From positions 2,108,001 through 2,172,000 of the forward strand of contig JAWUZG010000135.1 in assembly GCA_036785705.1 (NCBI GenBank): a stretch of DNA of 64,000 nt. Reading direction: 5' to 3'. This document shows, one piece after another, positions 12,801 to 24,958 of this stretch. The notes under the pieces are model-generated. The model made no database searches and had not been told where the DNA came from. It saw only the letters and a list, made by a program, of their open reading frames with translations. Every line of letters starts with the position of its first letter. Position 1 is the stretch's first letter. This DNA comes from Acanthornis magna. Lineage: Eukaryota > Chordata > Aves > Passeriformes > Acanthizidae. The position numbers and the translations under genes are program-made.

Positions 12801-14435
12801 GAGTTTGCCTTAGATTATTCAAGTCCAGAAGCACAAATGGGAAAATATTCAGTGACGCAAACCCAGACTTTTCCTCTGCTCATGTCTTAGCAAAAGGAAT
12901 TATCAAAATACTCTTGACAATTTAGGAAACTAAAAAATGTCAACTAAATGGGTGAAAACTTAGGAAAACAAATGCAAGGCCAATTCTCTAATTTTGCATC
13001 AGCTACAATGTTTTAGGGCTCTTTCTTACATAGGTCTCAAACTACAGTGTATGAAAATCAGGCTCCACTGAATTTTCTAGGAATTTTCCTATTGCACTGG
13101 GTCAGGACTGTGCTATAATGAAATACACAATTCTGTCGATTTATTTAGCAAAAGCTAAACTAAGAGCTTAGGATATTGACATACATATCAAGGTCATCTT
13201 CCTTGTAAAATAAATATGGGCCAAGAAATTGGATTTGGAGTTTCAGGTTGAAAACCTGTTAGGTCCTGGCCAAGTTTAAATTTGGACAGATTAAAACTTG
13301 GAAATCTATGCAAATGACACCTTGACATTTACAGGTAGGGAGCTTGTAAAACTATTAATTTTTGACTGAGAAAAGTTGGGAAAAGGCATACATGTATCCG
13401 AACCTGATAGCTGGCTCTGGCTTCTATTTTATGGTTAGTATGTGGTCTATGCAACAACAGCAGAGCATTTAGAGGGATCAGAGGTACAAATTCTGAGCCC
13501 TTTTTCACATGCTGAGAAAATTCTACTGGAAACTATGTTTTAAAGTGGCCAGGATTTTCAAAAGACTATGAATAATTTCTAAACAGCTTCTTCCAAGTTT
13601 AGAAGGAGAAATTATGAAAGAACAGTTATTCTTCAATCACTACTTTAAATAAAATTAAAGATTGAGACTATATAAGTGAAATTTTGACCCTAGGAAATAG
13701 AAAGAGAAGTTATGCATGCCAGAATTTAAGATTTAAATTCAAGCACCATTTCAACCTTAATTACCAGATCACTTATTTGATATAAATCATTAATGCAAAC
13801 CAATATATTTTATTCTTTTACCTTAACTCTAAAACTTCTAATCACTTTCTACACACAAAGTTTAGCAATGAAATGTGTATGTAGTATTACTGAAGCATTC
13901 CATATAATCTTGATTCTATCTTGATTTCTCTCACACATACAGATTTGTGAAAAATAGACATAAAAGATTTTATCTGTGGAACTGTCTTCAACAGCAGTTT
14001 TAAAAGAAGAAATCTATGAAGGCTTACAGAAACCTCCATTTCTCCCACAGGAAATGTTAAGATCTTCTGAATAATTACCAAGAATAAGATTTTTGCATAC
14101 AGATTTCTGATTCAGCTGCAAGTAAGTTGCTCTGATGTGGCTGGACAACTCCCTGTGCTTTGAGAACTAGAGGAGGCTTAGAAGCAAAACCTCATCTCCA
14201 CATTCAGCCTGTTAAGTGCAGAATGGTTAAAAAGCATCATCTTCTCCCTTACAAGGACAACATGGAAAGGTGCTTCCCTGCCACCACTGCTGGCACATTT
14301 AAAGCCTCACTTTCTCCTACAAATGCCTCTTTCAGCAAGATCTGTTAGCACAGGCTCTTGGCTGTCTCCTGTATTCCAAGCAGTGTAAAGCATTTCCAAA
14401 ATTCTTCTGTCTTTTCAGAAGCACAGAAGACACAG
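9801..14435. other. Non-coding AT-rich sequence
   Basis: No gene or clear element was recognised. Open frames of up to 107 codons occur on the minus strand around 12179-12669, but their translations are full of Phe, Leu, Ile and Lys and look like AT-rich chance frames. Confidence 0.72.
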
Positions 14436-14439
14436 TCTT

Positions 14440-14640
14440 CTCTGGTTTAGCTTAATTAAAGCAGCTCCCCCGATAAAAGGTCAGGTTATGCCTTTAAAAG
14501 GTTAAATTATGCCACATAATCAAATTAGGTTTTGCCGTGGACAGGCATAACTAAAGCTGCTTTTTTTCCCCCCTCATGAATACGAATGGTGTATTTATAC
14601 CAAAAGCGAAAAGAGCTCAGTGAAAACTGACAGAGTGTGT
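14440..14640. promoter_or_regulatory. Candidate conserved non-coding element with nested inverted repeats
   Basis: Two pairs of inverted repeats are nested. The outer arms AAAGCAGCT (14458-14466) and AGCTGCTTT (14555-14563) are exact reverse complements, and so are the inner arms GTTATGCC (14485-14492) and GGCATAAC (14544-14551). Spacing between outer and inner arms is uneven (18 and 3 bases), so a simple microRNA-type hairpin is unlikely. The block also has homeodomain-like TTAATTAA and a few CpGs kept in AT-rich sequence. A regulatory role is inference, since conservation cannot be tested here. Confidence 0.3.
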
Positions 14641-15095
14641 ATAATCCTTGGATGAAGTAGAAAAGCCAGAATGCATAAGCAACTTTATGTAAGAAGGATT
14701 CCCAAGTGGAGAATCACATCCTGAATGATGTTACTTTTCAGAGGTGAAAAAGGAGCAGAGAGATTATCCCTCTACATCTTCTTCATGCCTGGTGTAAAAT
14801 AAAGTGGGTTTTCTGGAAAAAAAAACAAACCAAACCATGTAGCTTATGGATTCACTACTGAGCTAATCCCAGCTGTTCTGGGAGGAGAGATGCTCTGCTC
14901 CTGAAAGATAATCATTCATGGCTTCTTGCACCAAGAGGAACAGAGTTTTTACACACCCTTCCAGAGAGACAACAGGCACCTACAGCTTTACTCAGCTGAA
15001 AAGGTCAGAAAATGGCCTTCTCTAGTTTTGGAGTGAATTCTGAATTAAGTAACCAAATACAATCATACAATGGATTCCACATTTCTGGAGCCTGC
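14641..15095. other. Non-coding sequence, nothing recognised
   Basis: Ordinary AT-rich sequence between the candidate conserved element and the GC-richer block that follows. One A-rich run lies near 14818-14835. Confidence 0.7.
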
Positions 15096-15099
15096 TTCT

Positions 15100-16245
15100 G
15101 ATGTTCTTCCTAGTTCTGACAAAAAGGGTTTGGCTGAGAAGAGCCAGATCTGGCCTTTCATTGACAACAGGCTGCATTTCACTTGAGAAGATGCTCCACT
15201 CCACCACACATCACCTGCTTCGACAACAACACAGAAGCCTGGGAGAAGTGGTACTTGCTCTTACAGCATCATTTGAAGAATCCTCAACAGAAGACAAGCA
15301 AGGAGATGCACTGAGGGCATGGAAAAGCCACCAGGACATGGCTGTGACGCTGATGTCCCTGAAGAGGGGTGTGCACCACACAGTGGGCTGTACATCCCAG
15401 TGCCAGCAGCTCCCTGGGTCTTTGTGTGCCTCAGTGCCACTGCACAGGGGTGGCTCACCACAGCTCAGCACCCCTCCACCTACTGCAACATTCCTTTCAG
15501 TGTTGCTGTCCTACAGGATCACTCTCAAATTGCAGACCTCAGACTACCCTGGAAATTGAAATCCTCTGGAGAGTAAGTGCAAAGAGGATTACCTGTGACT
15601 CCTACTTCTCACCCAGCTGCACCACCATGGCTCCTCTGACCTCTGCAGTGGAACACAGGTCACACAGGCAGAACAGCAAAGCACTTTGGGGGCTTATTTT
15701 ACCTTTTCCTCCCAGGAGAAAGGAAGACAGAGGTAAGAAACACTACTTGCTAATATTTTTATTCTGACTATACACTTCCCTCCCTCTTCTGGTTTGTGAC
15801 ATTTCGCTGCTGCTGCTGACTGAGGTTTGCCACACTTCCCCACAGAGGGGGCAGCACATGTGGGCCAGTCTGGCAAAGACTACCCTCTCCTTGGACACTC
15901 ATACCCCTCACTCAGCTCAATAGGGCTCTTCTCTCCATGACCAGTTTTCATCCTCATCCCCATCCTGCAGCAGGAGCAGTGCAGTGTAATCCCTTACTCT
16001 GTGGTGCAAGAAAAATCAGTGCAGCTCATATTGCAAAGTCCCCAGGCAGCTCTACCTGGGAGCTTTCACACTACACTGGTTGGAGTTTTCATTGCCTTCC
16101 TGGCCCCTCGGACACCAGCACCTCAGAGGATTACACTGCTGCTCATTCAAGCAATAATAGTGAGTTTCTGGGTAAGCAGAAATGTAATACTTCAGGTGAA
16201 AGAGAAGATTTTGAAACAAAAAGTTACTTCACTTGACTGAGATGG
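15100..16245 (+). other. GC-richer block with overlapping open frames and splice-like signals
   Basis: This 1.1-kb stretch is less AT-rich than its surroundings. It carries plus-strand open frames of 152, 132 and 99 codons in overlapping registers (15101-15559, 15369-15767, 15937-16236), none recognised. Good splice-like pairs occur: acceptor ending at 15500 with donor after 15572 (gtaagtgc), and acceptor ending at about 15649 with donor after 15732 (CAGAG then gtaagaaa). In the second segment all three frames are open, so the open frame says nothing about coding. A spliced long non-coding RNA is possible, and so is chance. Confidence 0.2.
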
Positions 16246-16249
16246 ATGG

Positions 16250-18200
16250 CATAGCCTTATGTCAATTCCTGTATTTTATCTACAGGAAAGATCACCTCCT
16301 ACAGTCCTTTAAGAGAGACCTACAGCAACCAACAGAGAATGGCTGAAGTTAAACACCAGCTTGGTTCTGTGTTTCAGACTTCAGAAAACTTTGGGGTGGC
16401 CAATTCAAGAAACAGATCTGAACCCAAAATCCAAACCCAGAGTAAAGATGCAAAAAACCTCTGGGGTCCTTAGAGTTCAAGGACCCCAGAGCTGACAGAC
16501 ACAGAAGCCTCAGAAAATGTGATCTCTTCATTCAATGCAGTCCTACAGCAACTGAAGCTTTTCTCATCTGCATTTAAGTCAATATCTCTTATAAATCTTT
16601 CTACCCATATATAGAGTGGGGCTACAGATTCAGAACTGCATTTGCATTTATGTGTCTCTTGGTTCCTGGTGTAGATGTAGGAACTTTCCTAGGCTTTCCT
16701 GTAAATAATCCTTGCAGACAAAACAAAACAGCAACAAAAAAAGGAAAAGTAGCAGTGAAATATTTTCTGTTAATATAAATAGCTTAGGCAAGAGGTTAAG
16801 CTCATTCCTCCCAGAGGATGGGGAGATTCCTCTCTGATTAGATTTCAGTAGAGTAGGAAGCAGAGAATTAGATGATGAGACAACATCTCCCACTCTGGAC
16901 AGACGGAAGTGTTTAAAACATTTTTAAAACATAATGAAATGACTAACAGATTTGGGTTTCAGTTTTTAAAATAATGTACTTAACTTTTAAATGCACCTGA
17001 ACTTCATTCATTGCAGTGCTTAGAAAACATTTATCTTAATACACTCCATCAAACAGTGATAAGCACAATTTCCCTTTTATTAGTGTTGATTTATATTTAC
17101 GAACATTTATCTTAAACACTTCCTTCCCTTCCAATGTTTAAATTTTCTTTATAATTATGTGAACATCTTCTGTATTACAGGTCATCTACACAGAAATTAT
17201 TTTTCCTCAAAACATAAATACGAACAATAACCCTGTTTCTGTAAAGATCACTACAAATACCTTGAATCTGTTGAAAACTGAAGCTAAAGCCACAATGTGT
17301 ATTCCTCTTAAGTCCTACATAAGCTGTGAAAACTTTGATTCTTTAGCTCAGCTGACTTAACAAAAACCCCACTAAATCAAACAAACAAAAAAACCCGCAT
17401 TTTTTTGAACTAGTAGTTCTCTCCTGTGCATGTAACCCAAGATGGCATTTTTGTCAGACAGAGACAGCTGGCAGCAAAGTTGCCTGTCTCTGTTTTGCAG
17501 ATATTTGTAGTTGCCAGCTATTTGGAAGATTCCCCAGTCTTGTCTCACAGCAAGTCAGGTTGTGTACCCAGCTGGCATCAAGCCACAGCCACTGTGGCAA
17601 ACTGCAAAAGACTCTGAAGAAGGAACAGATTTTCACAGAAAGACCAAAAGAAAGTAATTGGACTATGAAGTGCAAGACAAAAAGTTTAAGGTATTCTGAA
17701 TGAAAACCTCTGCAAGAAGTTTTTTTTGGAGCTCTGCATTTCAGAATATCTTCTAGTTGGGATCATCTGTCCTTTCCGTGGGAGTGGTGCCAGTGTGCAT
17801 CTGTGAAAGCTGTCTAATCCAATCCCCCTGATCACATTAAGAGAATTTGTAGCATGTCCTTGAGCTCTTACCTGATTCTAGACAGAAGACATTTTAATAA
17901 TAACTTCTTTAAGACACTCTAAACTCCACAGGACCCTGAACAAACAAAAGTAGTTTTGAAGTAATGCACTTTTGTGGGAACAGCTACAATGAATCTTATA
18001 TTCTGATGAGCTCCTAAAGAGTTAGGACAGAGTAAGGAAATACAGAAATTAATATAGACATATTGATTAATCAGCCTATTTAGCAACAGTTGGGATGGTG
18101 AAAATGTCCATTCTGCACCCTGGAGAGCACACCCAGCAGTGAGCTCAAAGGGAGCCCCAGCACCAATGTGCCACCAAGGAAGGGACTCAGGTACACCAGG
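16250..18200. other. Non-coding sequence
   Basis: No gene or known repeat was seen. A minus-strand segment, 17872-17936, has a strong acceptor-like pyrimidine tract and a good donor (ATCAG then gtaaga on the minus strand), but every frame across it contains a stop. It could only be a non-coding exon, or chance. Confidence 0.7.
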
Positions 18201-18202
18201 CA

Positions 18203-18673
18203 GTGCCTGCTTTGCCTCCACCAGGACTCCTCACAGGGACTGCAGGGACATTTATAGTGGTGTTCAGCACCAGCTGTGCCAGTGTGTGTGCACAAACATT
18301 CAGAAGGAACAGGGAAAGAAACGCCCTACTAGAGCATCATGGATGTAATAACCACTTATTGCAGCAAAGCCACAAACAATTTGAGCAAGCCTTCACCAAA
18401 ATGCTATTATCAAAGCAGGGGCAAGAAGTACACGGCCATAGAAGGGACAGCAGTCATCTAGAAATCACAGGAAACAGAAGACAGAAAGCCATGAGAACCA
18501 CACTGATGATGGCTAATGAGAACTCAAAGGGAAAAAATTCCAATTCCTCTCCTCATACTTGGCCATATTTTGAGCCACAGCTGCTGATGCTCACTTGCAA
18601 CACTGGGGAAAATTATTTTAAAGAAGAAACTTCCAAAACTATGCAACTGTTCCTAGAAATTTTCACTATTTAG
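18203..18673 (+). other. Unassigned 156-codon open frame, probably not a gene
   Basis: This is one of the longer open frames of the window. Its first part reads through a GC-richer segment and the rest through AT-rich sequence. The translation contains a hydrophilic, Gln-, Asn- and His-rich middle part and has no recognisable domain, signal peptide or membrane segment. There is no promoter, Kozak context or splice evidence that I can defend. Chance is the default reading. Confidence 0.1.
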
Positions 18674-19576
18674 CAATGTATAAATCAGAATTACACATCA
18701 GCTTTGCCATTCATACCCTGGATTGTTGTTTCCATGGGCTGTCAAACTGTCTGTCTCTGTACCCTTACTTAGTGATTCACTTGTCACTTGCCTTAAAAGA
18801 AAACAGCTTTAAAATCTTGATTTAACAGGAACAGTAAAAGGAAACACAGAACAACACATTATGAAAATGCCTTATAAAGCATCTGTTACAAACCTTCAAG
18901 TTTATTGCTTAAGGGATGGCAGCAGGTGTCCCATGCCCTGAAGCTGGTGAAAAATCTCTCCTACACTGCAAAGAACACCAGCAGTGTCAGACTCTGAGCA
19001 TGAGCATGGTTCATCAGTTATTTAGCCAATCTAAAAGCCACAAACTTGGGTGTAGTCTAAGAATGAGAGTGCAGATCAGAAGCATGACAAAGACCTTAGC
19101 ATTCATTTGAGAAAATTATTTGAACGCCAAGAATCTCGAAGATAGATCATTTTTTTGGTGCCTAATAACTGCTCTAGCATTAAAATGTTACTTAGCAATG
19201 TTTGTTAGCTGCTTTTGGTTGAGTTCCACTTGTCTTTTTACTGATTCTTTCTCTTCTGCCATAAGATTAGGGTGAGATTAGGACATAATTTGTATGTACT
19301 GCTCTGTTCCCACTTTAGGGATGCCGCAAAGTGAATATTTCTGGATTCTGAAAGAATCAGCTTTAACTCAGAGGGATAGAATTACTGTGGGAGTCCACTT
19401 CAGTTTGTTCTTTGTAGGTATTTCCCTCCTACCCCAGCAGCTTTCATCTGCAGATACTAGCTTTGCTACAGGTAGTAATAGCAGATTTCAACTCCCCTGA
19501 CCTTCTTTTCAGCTAGCACCATTTCAGTGTAATTCTTTAAATCCCCCCTCCCTATACTGATGGCCATTTTTGAATG

Positions 19577-19614
19577 GAGAGTGTCTTTAACCAGGGAGAA
19601 TGTCTTTAACCAGG
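19577..19614. repeat. 19-bp tandem duplication
   Basis: Two adjacent 19-bp copies (19577-19595 and 19596-19614) differ at a single base (gagag versus gagaa at the start), and both end in tgtctttaaccagg. Confidence 0.9.
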
Positions 19615-20469
19615 CAGACCTATTCCATACATCTCCCTTTGCCCAACAGTGCTGCACACCCACCTTGCCTTTCCCTTCTTTCCCATCTCCTCTCCTTTCA
19701 CACACCAAAAACTCCAAACTGTGCTATGAGAACTAATTTTGATAACTGAACTTTTAAGCCATTTGTAAAACTGAAGCCAGACTGTCCCGCGTGCCTCGCA
19801 AAACTTTTTTGCAATCATTTCTTCTGCTCCCTCATCCAAGCCACAGACAGGAGTCCAAGACAGATTGGAGGTATTTTCTTTATTTTACATCAACTACTAC
19901 TGATATTTAAATCGCACATCATGTTCTCTCTACCACAGGCAGTTTTAGCTGCTCTAGTTGTTTCATGGTCTTGCTTTTACAGAACTTCATGCCCCTGTGG
20001 TACTTCACAAGTGACTCTGCAGTTTCAGATGAATTTTGTTCGTGCATCCTGCAAAGGCAATTGCAGGCAGTGCACGTGGGGTGCCCAAACCAGAACTACA
20101 TTCCAACGCTCCCACACAGCAAGGGAAAAAGGCCAGATCCATCTCTAATTTCCAATCTGCAAATGAAGTATCCTGTTTAACTTTGTGCTATTACATCATT
20201 TTCACTACACCATGCATCATTAAACTTTATAGGAACCTAACAACATTCTGGCTCCAGAAATCTTAAAGGATTGCTAAATGCTGCTGTGGTACTACCTTGC
20301 CCAGATTGAAGAGAGCACAATTTTTTCAAGTTTTCTAACTGATCACACTCAGGATAGATATAATCATGGTTACCAAAAGATATAAAATGACACAAAATTA
20401 GTCATTTCTTATTCCAGACTGCTTGACATTTACTAAATTGGCCTGATTTAAAAGGAAGGAAAAAATTAC

Positions 20470-20512
20470 CTTGAGGGTATCTAAGCTCACAGAGTTATTA
20501 GCCTGAGGCTCA
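20470..20512 (-). other. Weak candidate small exon (43 nt)
   Basis: Read on the minus strand, a pyrimidine-rich tract ending in ttcttcag precedes a 43-base segment that ends in CTCAAG followed by gtaatttt. One frame is open and reads EPQANNSVSLDTLK. No known protein comes to mind, and a segment this short is open by chance in most cases. Confidence 0.1.
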
Positions 20513-20869
20513 CTGAAGAATGGTAACACATTCATTAATTCCTAACATAACAAAATAGTCAAGGTGAAGAACCAGTCTTGAAATCCTCTGCACCCCATTT
20601 CTATTTAAACTACTTACTGTTTATTCACTGCCTGACTGCCCAGCCTGCAACACACTGCCTGCCTCAAAACCCAAAGGGGGTCTGGGGCAGTACAGCTTCA
20701 CCTTAGCAGACAGCATTTGGTAGGACTGCCCCATTGCAGGACTTCTCAGCAGTGGTACTGTACATCAAAAGTGTCTGCACTTTCGATGCCAGAGCAGGAT
20801 CTAATTTGCCTGCTTCACAAAAGGTTCTGGAGGAACAGCAGATGAGGAAACACCATGCTTAAGCAATTT

Positions 20870-20882
20870 AAAAAAAAAAAAA
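20870..20882. repeat. Poly(A) run
   Basis: Thirteen consecutive A residues. No SINE or processed-pseudogene body was recognised upstream, so this is treated as a simple repeat. Confidence 0.95.
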
Positions 20883-21971
20883 TCCGACTTTTGCCATTTT
20901 CTGTGAAAAGGAAGGAAGAGAAGAAAGCTATTTTTCTATCAGATTCCTGTTTTTTGGCTACTGATTCTTATCAATTCATTCAGACATTTTCAGGCTGTCC
21001 ACTGAATCATAAAGGTCAAAAATTTACATCAAGCAAGAAACATAAATAGAGTTTTCTGAACTTGCCTATCAGTGGGCAGGAAATGATCCTTAGCTCTGTA
21101 TTTTATTACTGCTGTGCCCAGATCGGCCGCACACATTTCTGCCACAGCTCTCGAGCACATGTCCCACACAGCTCACCCAAGGCACAGGTCCAGGAAACTG
21201 GGCAGTAAATATCTGAGAGCTCCTAATAAACACAGAAGTGGCAAAAATGACACCTTATTGCAACTGACTGACACTTGTAGCCCCAGAGACAGAGTGAAAT
21301 TGATGAAAACACCAGAGTGGCGAGCAGGGCACTAAGAAAACATTTTATTTGGCCAGTCTCTGTGGAAGGGCAAAAAAATAAACTGATAAATGAAAAGATC
21401 TCCACTTGATGATCAGTTATCCCTTGGCCCTGAACCAGTCCAAAAGCTAGGCTAGCTTTATTTCACAATCACAGAAATCATCAGACAGATAGGAAAAGTT
21501 TGCTTTACTGTTTTGACAAAGTGCTTAAAATTGGATCAGATCATGTTTTCTTCCTGATATTCACTAATGCTCTGCCTGTCTCAAAAACTAAATAAGTAAG
21601 TAAGGTAATGATCCTCAGAGAGATTTCACAGAACTGAAACAATGGTGCCCTCTCCTCAACAAAATCCAAGATTTCAGCTGCTGTAATAAAATATTCATTA
21701 TGATGGTAGTGAACCCACGACATTCCCTGGCTTATAGTCACTAAAAACAATGCCCTAAATTCTATTTAAATACAGTGCTAGAGCAAGAATGGAACATAAC
21801 AAAAAAATCTTGCAGAAAATCTGCTTGTTGCTGTACACAGTCCAATCTGCTGGCTGAAGAGCAAACCAAACTTTTTCCTTCTATCAGCAAAGCTGAACCA
21901 GCTCTCTCTTAAAGCATGGATGAAGTTTTTCTGCCACTTTTCATAACAACTTTTTAATTAACTGCTGGCTG

Positions 21972-21988
21972 AGTCCACTTGGTGGACT
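21972..21988. repeat. Short palindrome
   Basis: AGTCCAC and GTGGACT are exact reverse complements separated by TTG. No function is implied. Confidence 0.9.
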
Positions 21989-23522
21989 TGAGGTCACATG
22001 GAGGAGACATGGCACCCACATCCAACAGCCACCACCTTCCCTTCCCTGCTGGACATACACCTGGCTCCACTTGCTGTGCATGCTGCAGGAGTTATGTGCT
22101 TTAAGCTGGGCTGGAGTTCAGCAGTCATGTGTGCCAAATTTTGTTCTGGTTAAGTCATAAATCAACTCTGGCAAGCATGGATATCAAGACTTTGTGTTGA
22201 AATTTTGGCTGGCCCTCAAAGAAACAAGAAGCTTAGAATGCCACGAGTTCCTATGTGTGACTGATACATATTTTAAAGCAGTTCTACATCGCAAAAATTC
22301 CTTACAAAACCTTTGGTTCTAAGGTATTCCAAATATTAGCTTAATAGAGAACTTGAAAAAGCAGAAAACTATCTGCTAGTTTAAATAATTCCTAAAAATT
22401 ACAAGACTGTATTAGGTATGCCTGCCACAAAATTAATGGATCCACAGTAGTACTTATATTCTAAATTAAAAAATTCTTTAATTAGCCATAGATTTTCAGT
22501 ACATTCAATGGTTTGTATTAGAAAAAGCAACTGAGTTCAAACTAAACTTTCTATCATAGCCTTTGCTTTAAAAAGAAAAAAGAAAAAAGCAATTAAGTAA
22601 AGAGATTGACAGTGAAATATAACACACTGCAATTGTTCGTCTTATGATCAGACTTTACCTGATAGGAACATACTCATTTAAGAGAGAAACACTTTTTCAG
22701 CTGCCAAGAACATGTACACACATAAAAGGAAACGCTGACTGCTCCAGTGAATTTGATGGTTCATCTCTAGTCTCAGGCGTTGACAATCTCCAAGAGCATC
22801 TACCATGGTCATTGCCACGCTGTAAGAACACTAATTAGAGAGGAGTCTAGCTGAACTCTAAATTGGTATTTTCTTCATTTGGATGTTTGACAAGTTCCCA
22901 GTAACAGGTTTGCTTGTTTTCCATGAGAATTAAAATTCAATGCTAAAAGCTATAGTTTCTCTTGTGCAGAAGGCTCTTCCACACTCTGACTCACCTGCAA
23001 TTCAGAGCTACCACATGACTTGCATTGAAATGTCAAATCAGAATGATGAAAATTAGCTAACTGTTATCTTTTTCTAGATGAGGACTATGCTCCACAGAAG
23101 ACTATGTGATCTCATTACACAAGTCCCATGTCTACAAGATTTTCTGAATGAATTATCACTGATTAAGGTGTGGTTTGGCATGCAAACTGCCAGAGGCATC
23201 TGAAAAGCCCTGTTGTCAGTTGATGTATAATTTCCTTCAGTATTCAAAACAAAAGTAAGATTACGATCAGGTGGGCAGCAAAGACGCTTTCTTCACATGC
23301 AGAAATGTCTTATTACATCTCTTCTCTCTACCGTACTACTGCTTCCTAGAGCAGTTCATAACTTGCTTTTCACAAAGCTGTCTATAATCTGATAGCCTAA
23401 GTATATCCAAAGGTCCCCTTACCTTTCTGCCACCCCCTTTCATTTTCCTCCCCCTACATTTCCTGAGCAATCATCTTGCAAATTGAGACTATCACAAAAC
23501 CTCACCTATATTCTCTTTTCAG

Positions 23523-23691
23523 CTAAAAATCACTGTTTCATGATTTCTTGGAAATCAGTGCCAGTGCTCCCTCTCACATTCCTGACCTGTCAGCACTGCA
23601 TGGGCAGCCCAAAACCACACAACTCCCACACCGCGCAGCTGCAAGGCTGCACGGAGCTTGAGTCTGTGGAAGCAGAGGAAGGGGAGTTGAG
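23523..23691 (+). other. Candidate exon (169 nt), product unknown
   Basis: A pyrimidine-rich tract ending in ttctcttttcag precedes an open segment ending in GAG followed by gtagat. An inner acceptor ends at 23593. Only one frame is open across the segment (start phase 1, end phase 2). Its last part reads QLQGCTELESVEAEEGEL, which is acidic and less AT-driven than neighbouring frames. The segment also keeps CpGs (ccgcgc) in an otherwise CpG-poor region. I do not recognise the peptide. A real coding or non-coding exon is possible, but the donor is weak at +3 to +6. Confidence 0.2.
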
Positions 23692-24350
23692 GTAGATCAC
23701 TGCCTTTTTCTGATACTTTGGAAATGAATGACGATATTCTACAAGCTGTTGGGATAATATGAACAAATGGCAGGCATATGTAACAAGCTCACAGATAAGG
23801 GACTGGATTTTCTATTAACCACTTGAAGTGTTTTCCAGTGGTAGCAGAAGAGAAAACCTCTGCTAGGGAGAAAATAATGTAAGTTGCATGACTACCTCCA
23901 AAAATGATAGATATTGTTACACATTCCTACATGCAGCAAGCAGAGCGCATTGTCATGCCACACAAGCAATGCCTCCTGATGTGTGTTTTTGGGACTGTGC
24001 TAATGCCAAGACTGCAATTCTAGAGCTGCTTTTCCCAGGCACTACAGAAGAAAAACAGTGGACAATGTCTCATCTGAAAGGACCATACCATTTTGTTGCC
24101 CAAGCCAGGCATTAACACGGCATTCAAAAGCTCAAGTTCAATTTCTGTATTGGTTTTTTAAAAAAAAGATTAATTGGACATTGGGATGACTGTACATACT
24201 GTGGATGTAAGGATAAAATACATAAAAAACAGCACAGCAATTAATCTTGCAAACTAGATTACAGAGATAAACTCTCTTTAGATTATCCTCATCAATATAT
24301 ATGAAAGCTGTAAAATCTTTTTGTAGCTGAAATTCAGGTTACTAAATCCG

Positions 24351-24366
24351 AAAAAAAAAAAAAAAA
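24351..24366. repeat. Poly(A) run
   Basis: Sixteen consecutive A residues with no recognisable retrocopy upstream. Confidence 0.95.
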
Positions 24367-24531
24367 GCCTATCATTGCTGGCTGTGTTTCCTACTAGGTT
24401 AGCTTTTGGCCACAGCAGACTTGAAACACAGTAGAGAGCTTTCATTTCTAAAAATCCCATTGTTACAGTAACATCTTTTCAAATGTATCAGCATATTTTA
24501 ATATGCCATAATTCCACCTAATTACTTACAG

Positions 24532-24676
24532 AGCCCTGGCAGAGGTTCTGAGAGGGCAGATGCATCTAATTCATATCCCTCGAGCCCGGGGGCAATGCAG
24601 GACACACTAAACGGAGAGCACCCACCTGCACATCCAACAGCTTCATCATTCAAACCATGGCACAGATGCACCGAGG
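24532..24676 (+). other. Candidate exon (145 nt), product unknown
   Basis: An acceptor-like site (attacttacag) precedes an open segment ending in CGAGG followed by gtgagaac, a good donor. The open frame starts in phase 0 and ends in phase 1. It reads as a hydrophilic Ser-, Pro- and His-rich peptide that begins SPGRGSERADASNSYPSSPG. This looks like a disordered region, but no family is recognised. The polypyrimidine tract is poor. It lies 840 bases downstream of the candidate at 23523-23691, and the phases join only if a second AG two bases downstream is used as acceptor. Confidence 0.2.
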
Positions 24677-24958
24677 GTGAGAACCAAAGAACTGTAAAGG
24701 CCCAAGAAAGCTCACTATTCATAATCATCATTTTTTTAAAAGATAAACCTTTCCAGCAGAACCCTCAGCTGAATAGCACAGAGTAAGAACTGGACAACAG
24801 ACGTCCAAAAGACAGCTATGATAATGTATTTTCCCAAGGATTAATATCCCTGCTTTCTTAATGCATGAAAATGGCAGCCACTACCAAAAGTTTTCAGTAC
24901 TGAATTTTCAAGTCAGTGTTTCAGGCAACCTTTAACAATTTTTGGTGTATTTAGAACA

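Larger units (their letters stand above)
18680..23480. other. Non-coding sequence with small repeats
   Basis: Apart from the short repeats and the weak minus-strand exon candidate listed separately, I recognise nothing here. The sequence is AT-rich with scattered short open frames. Confidence 0.72.
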
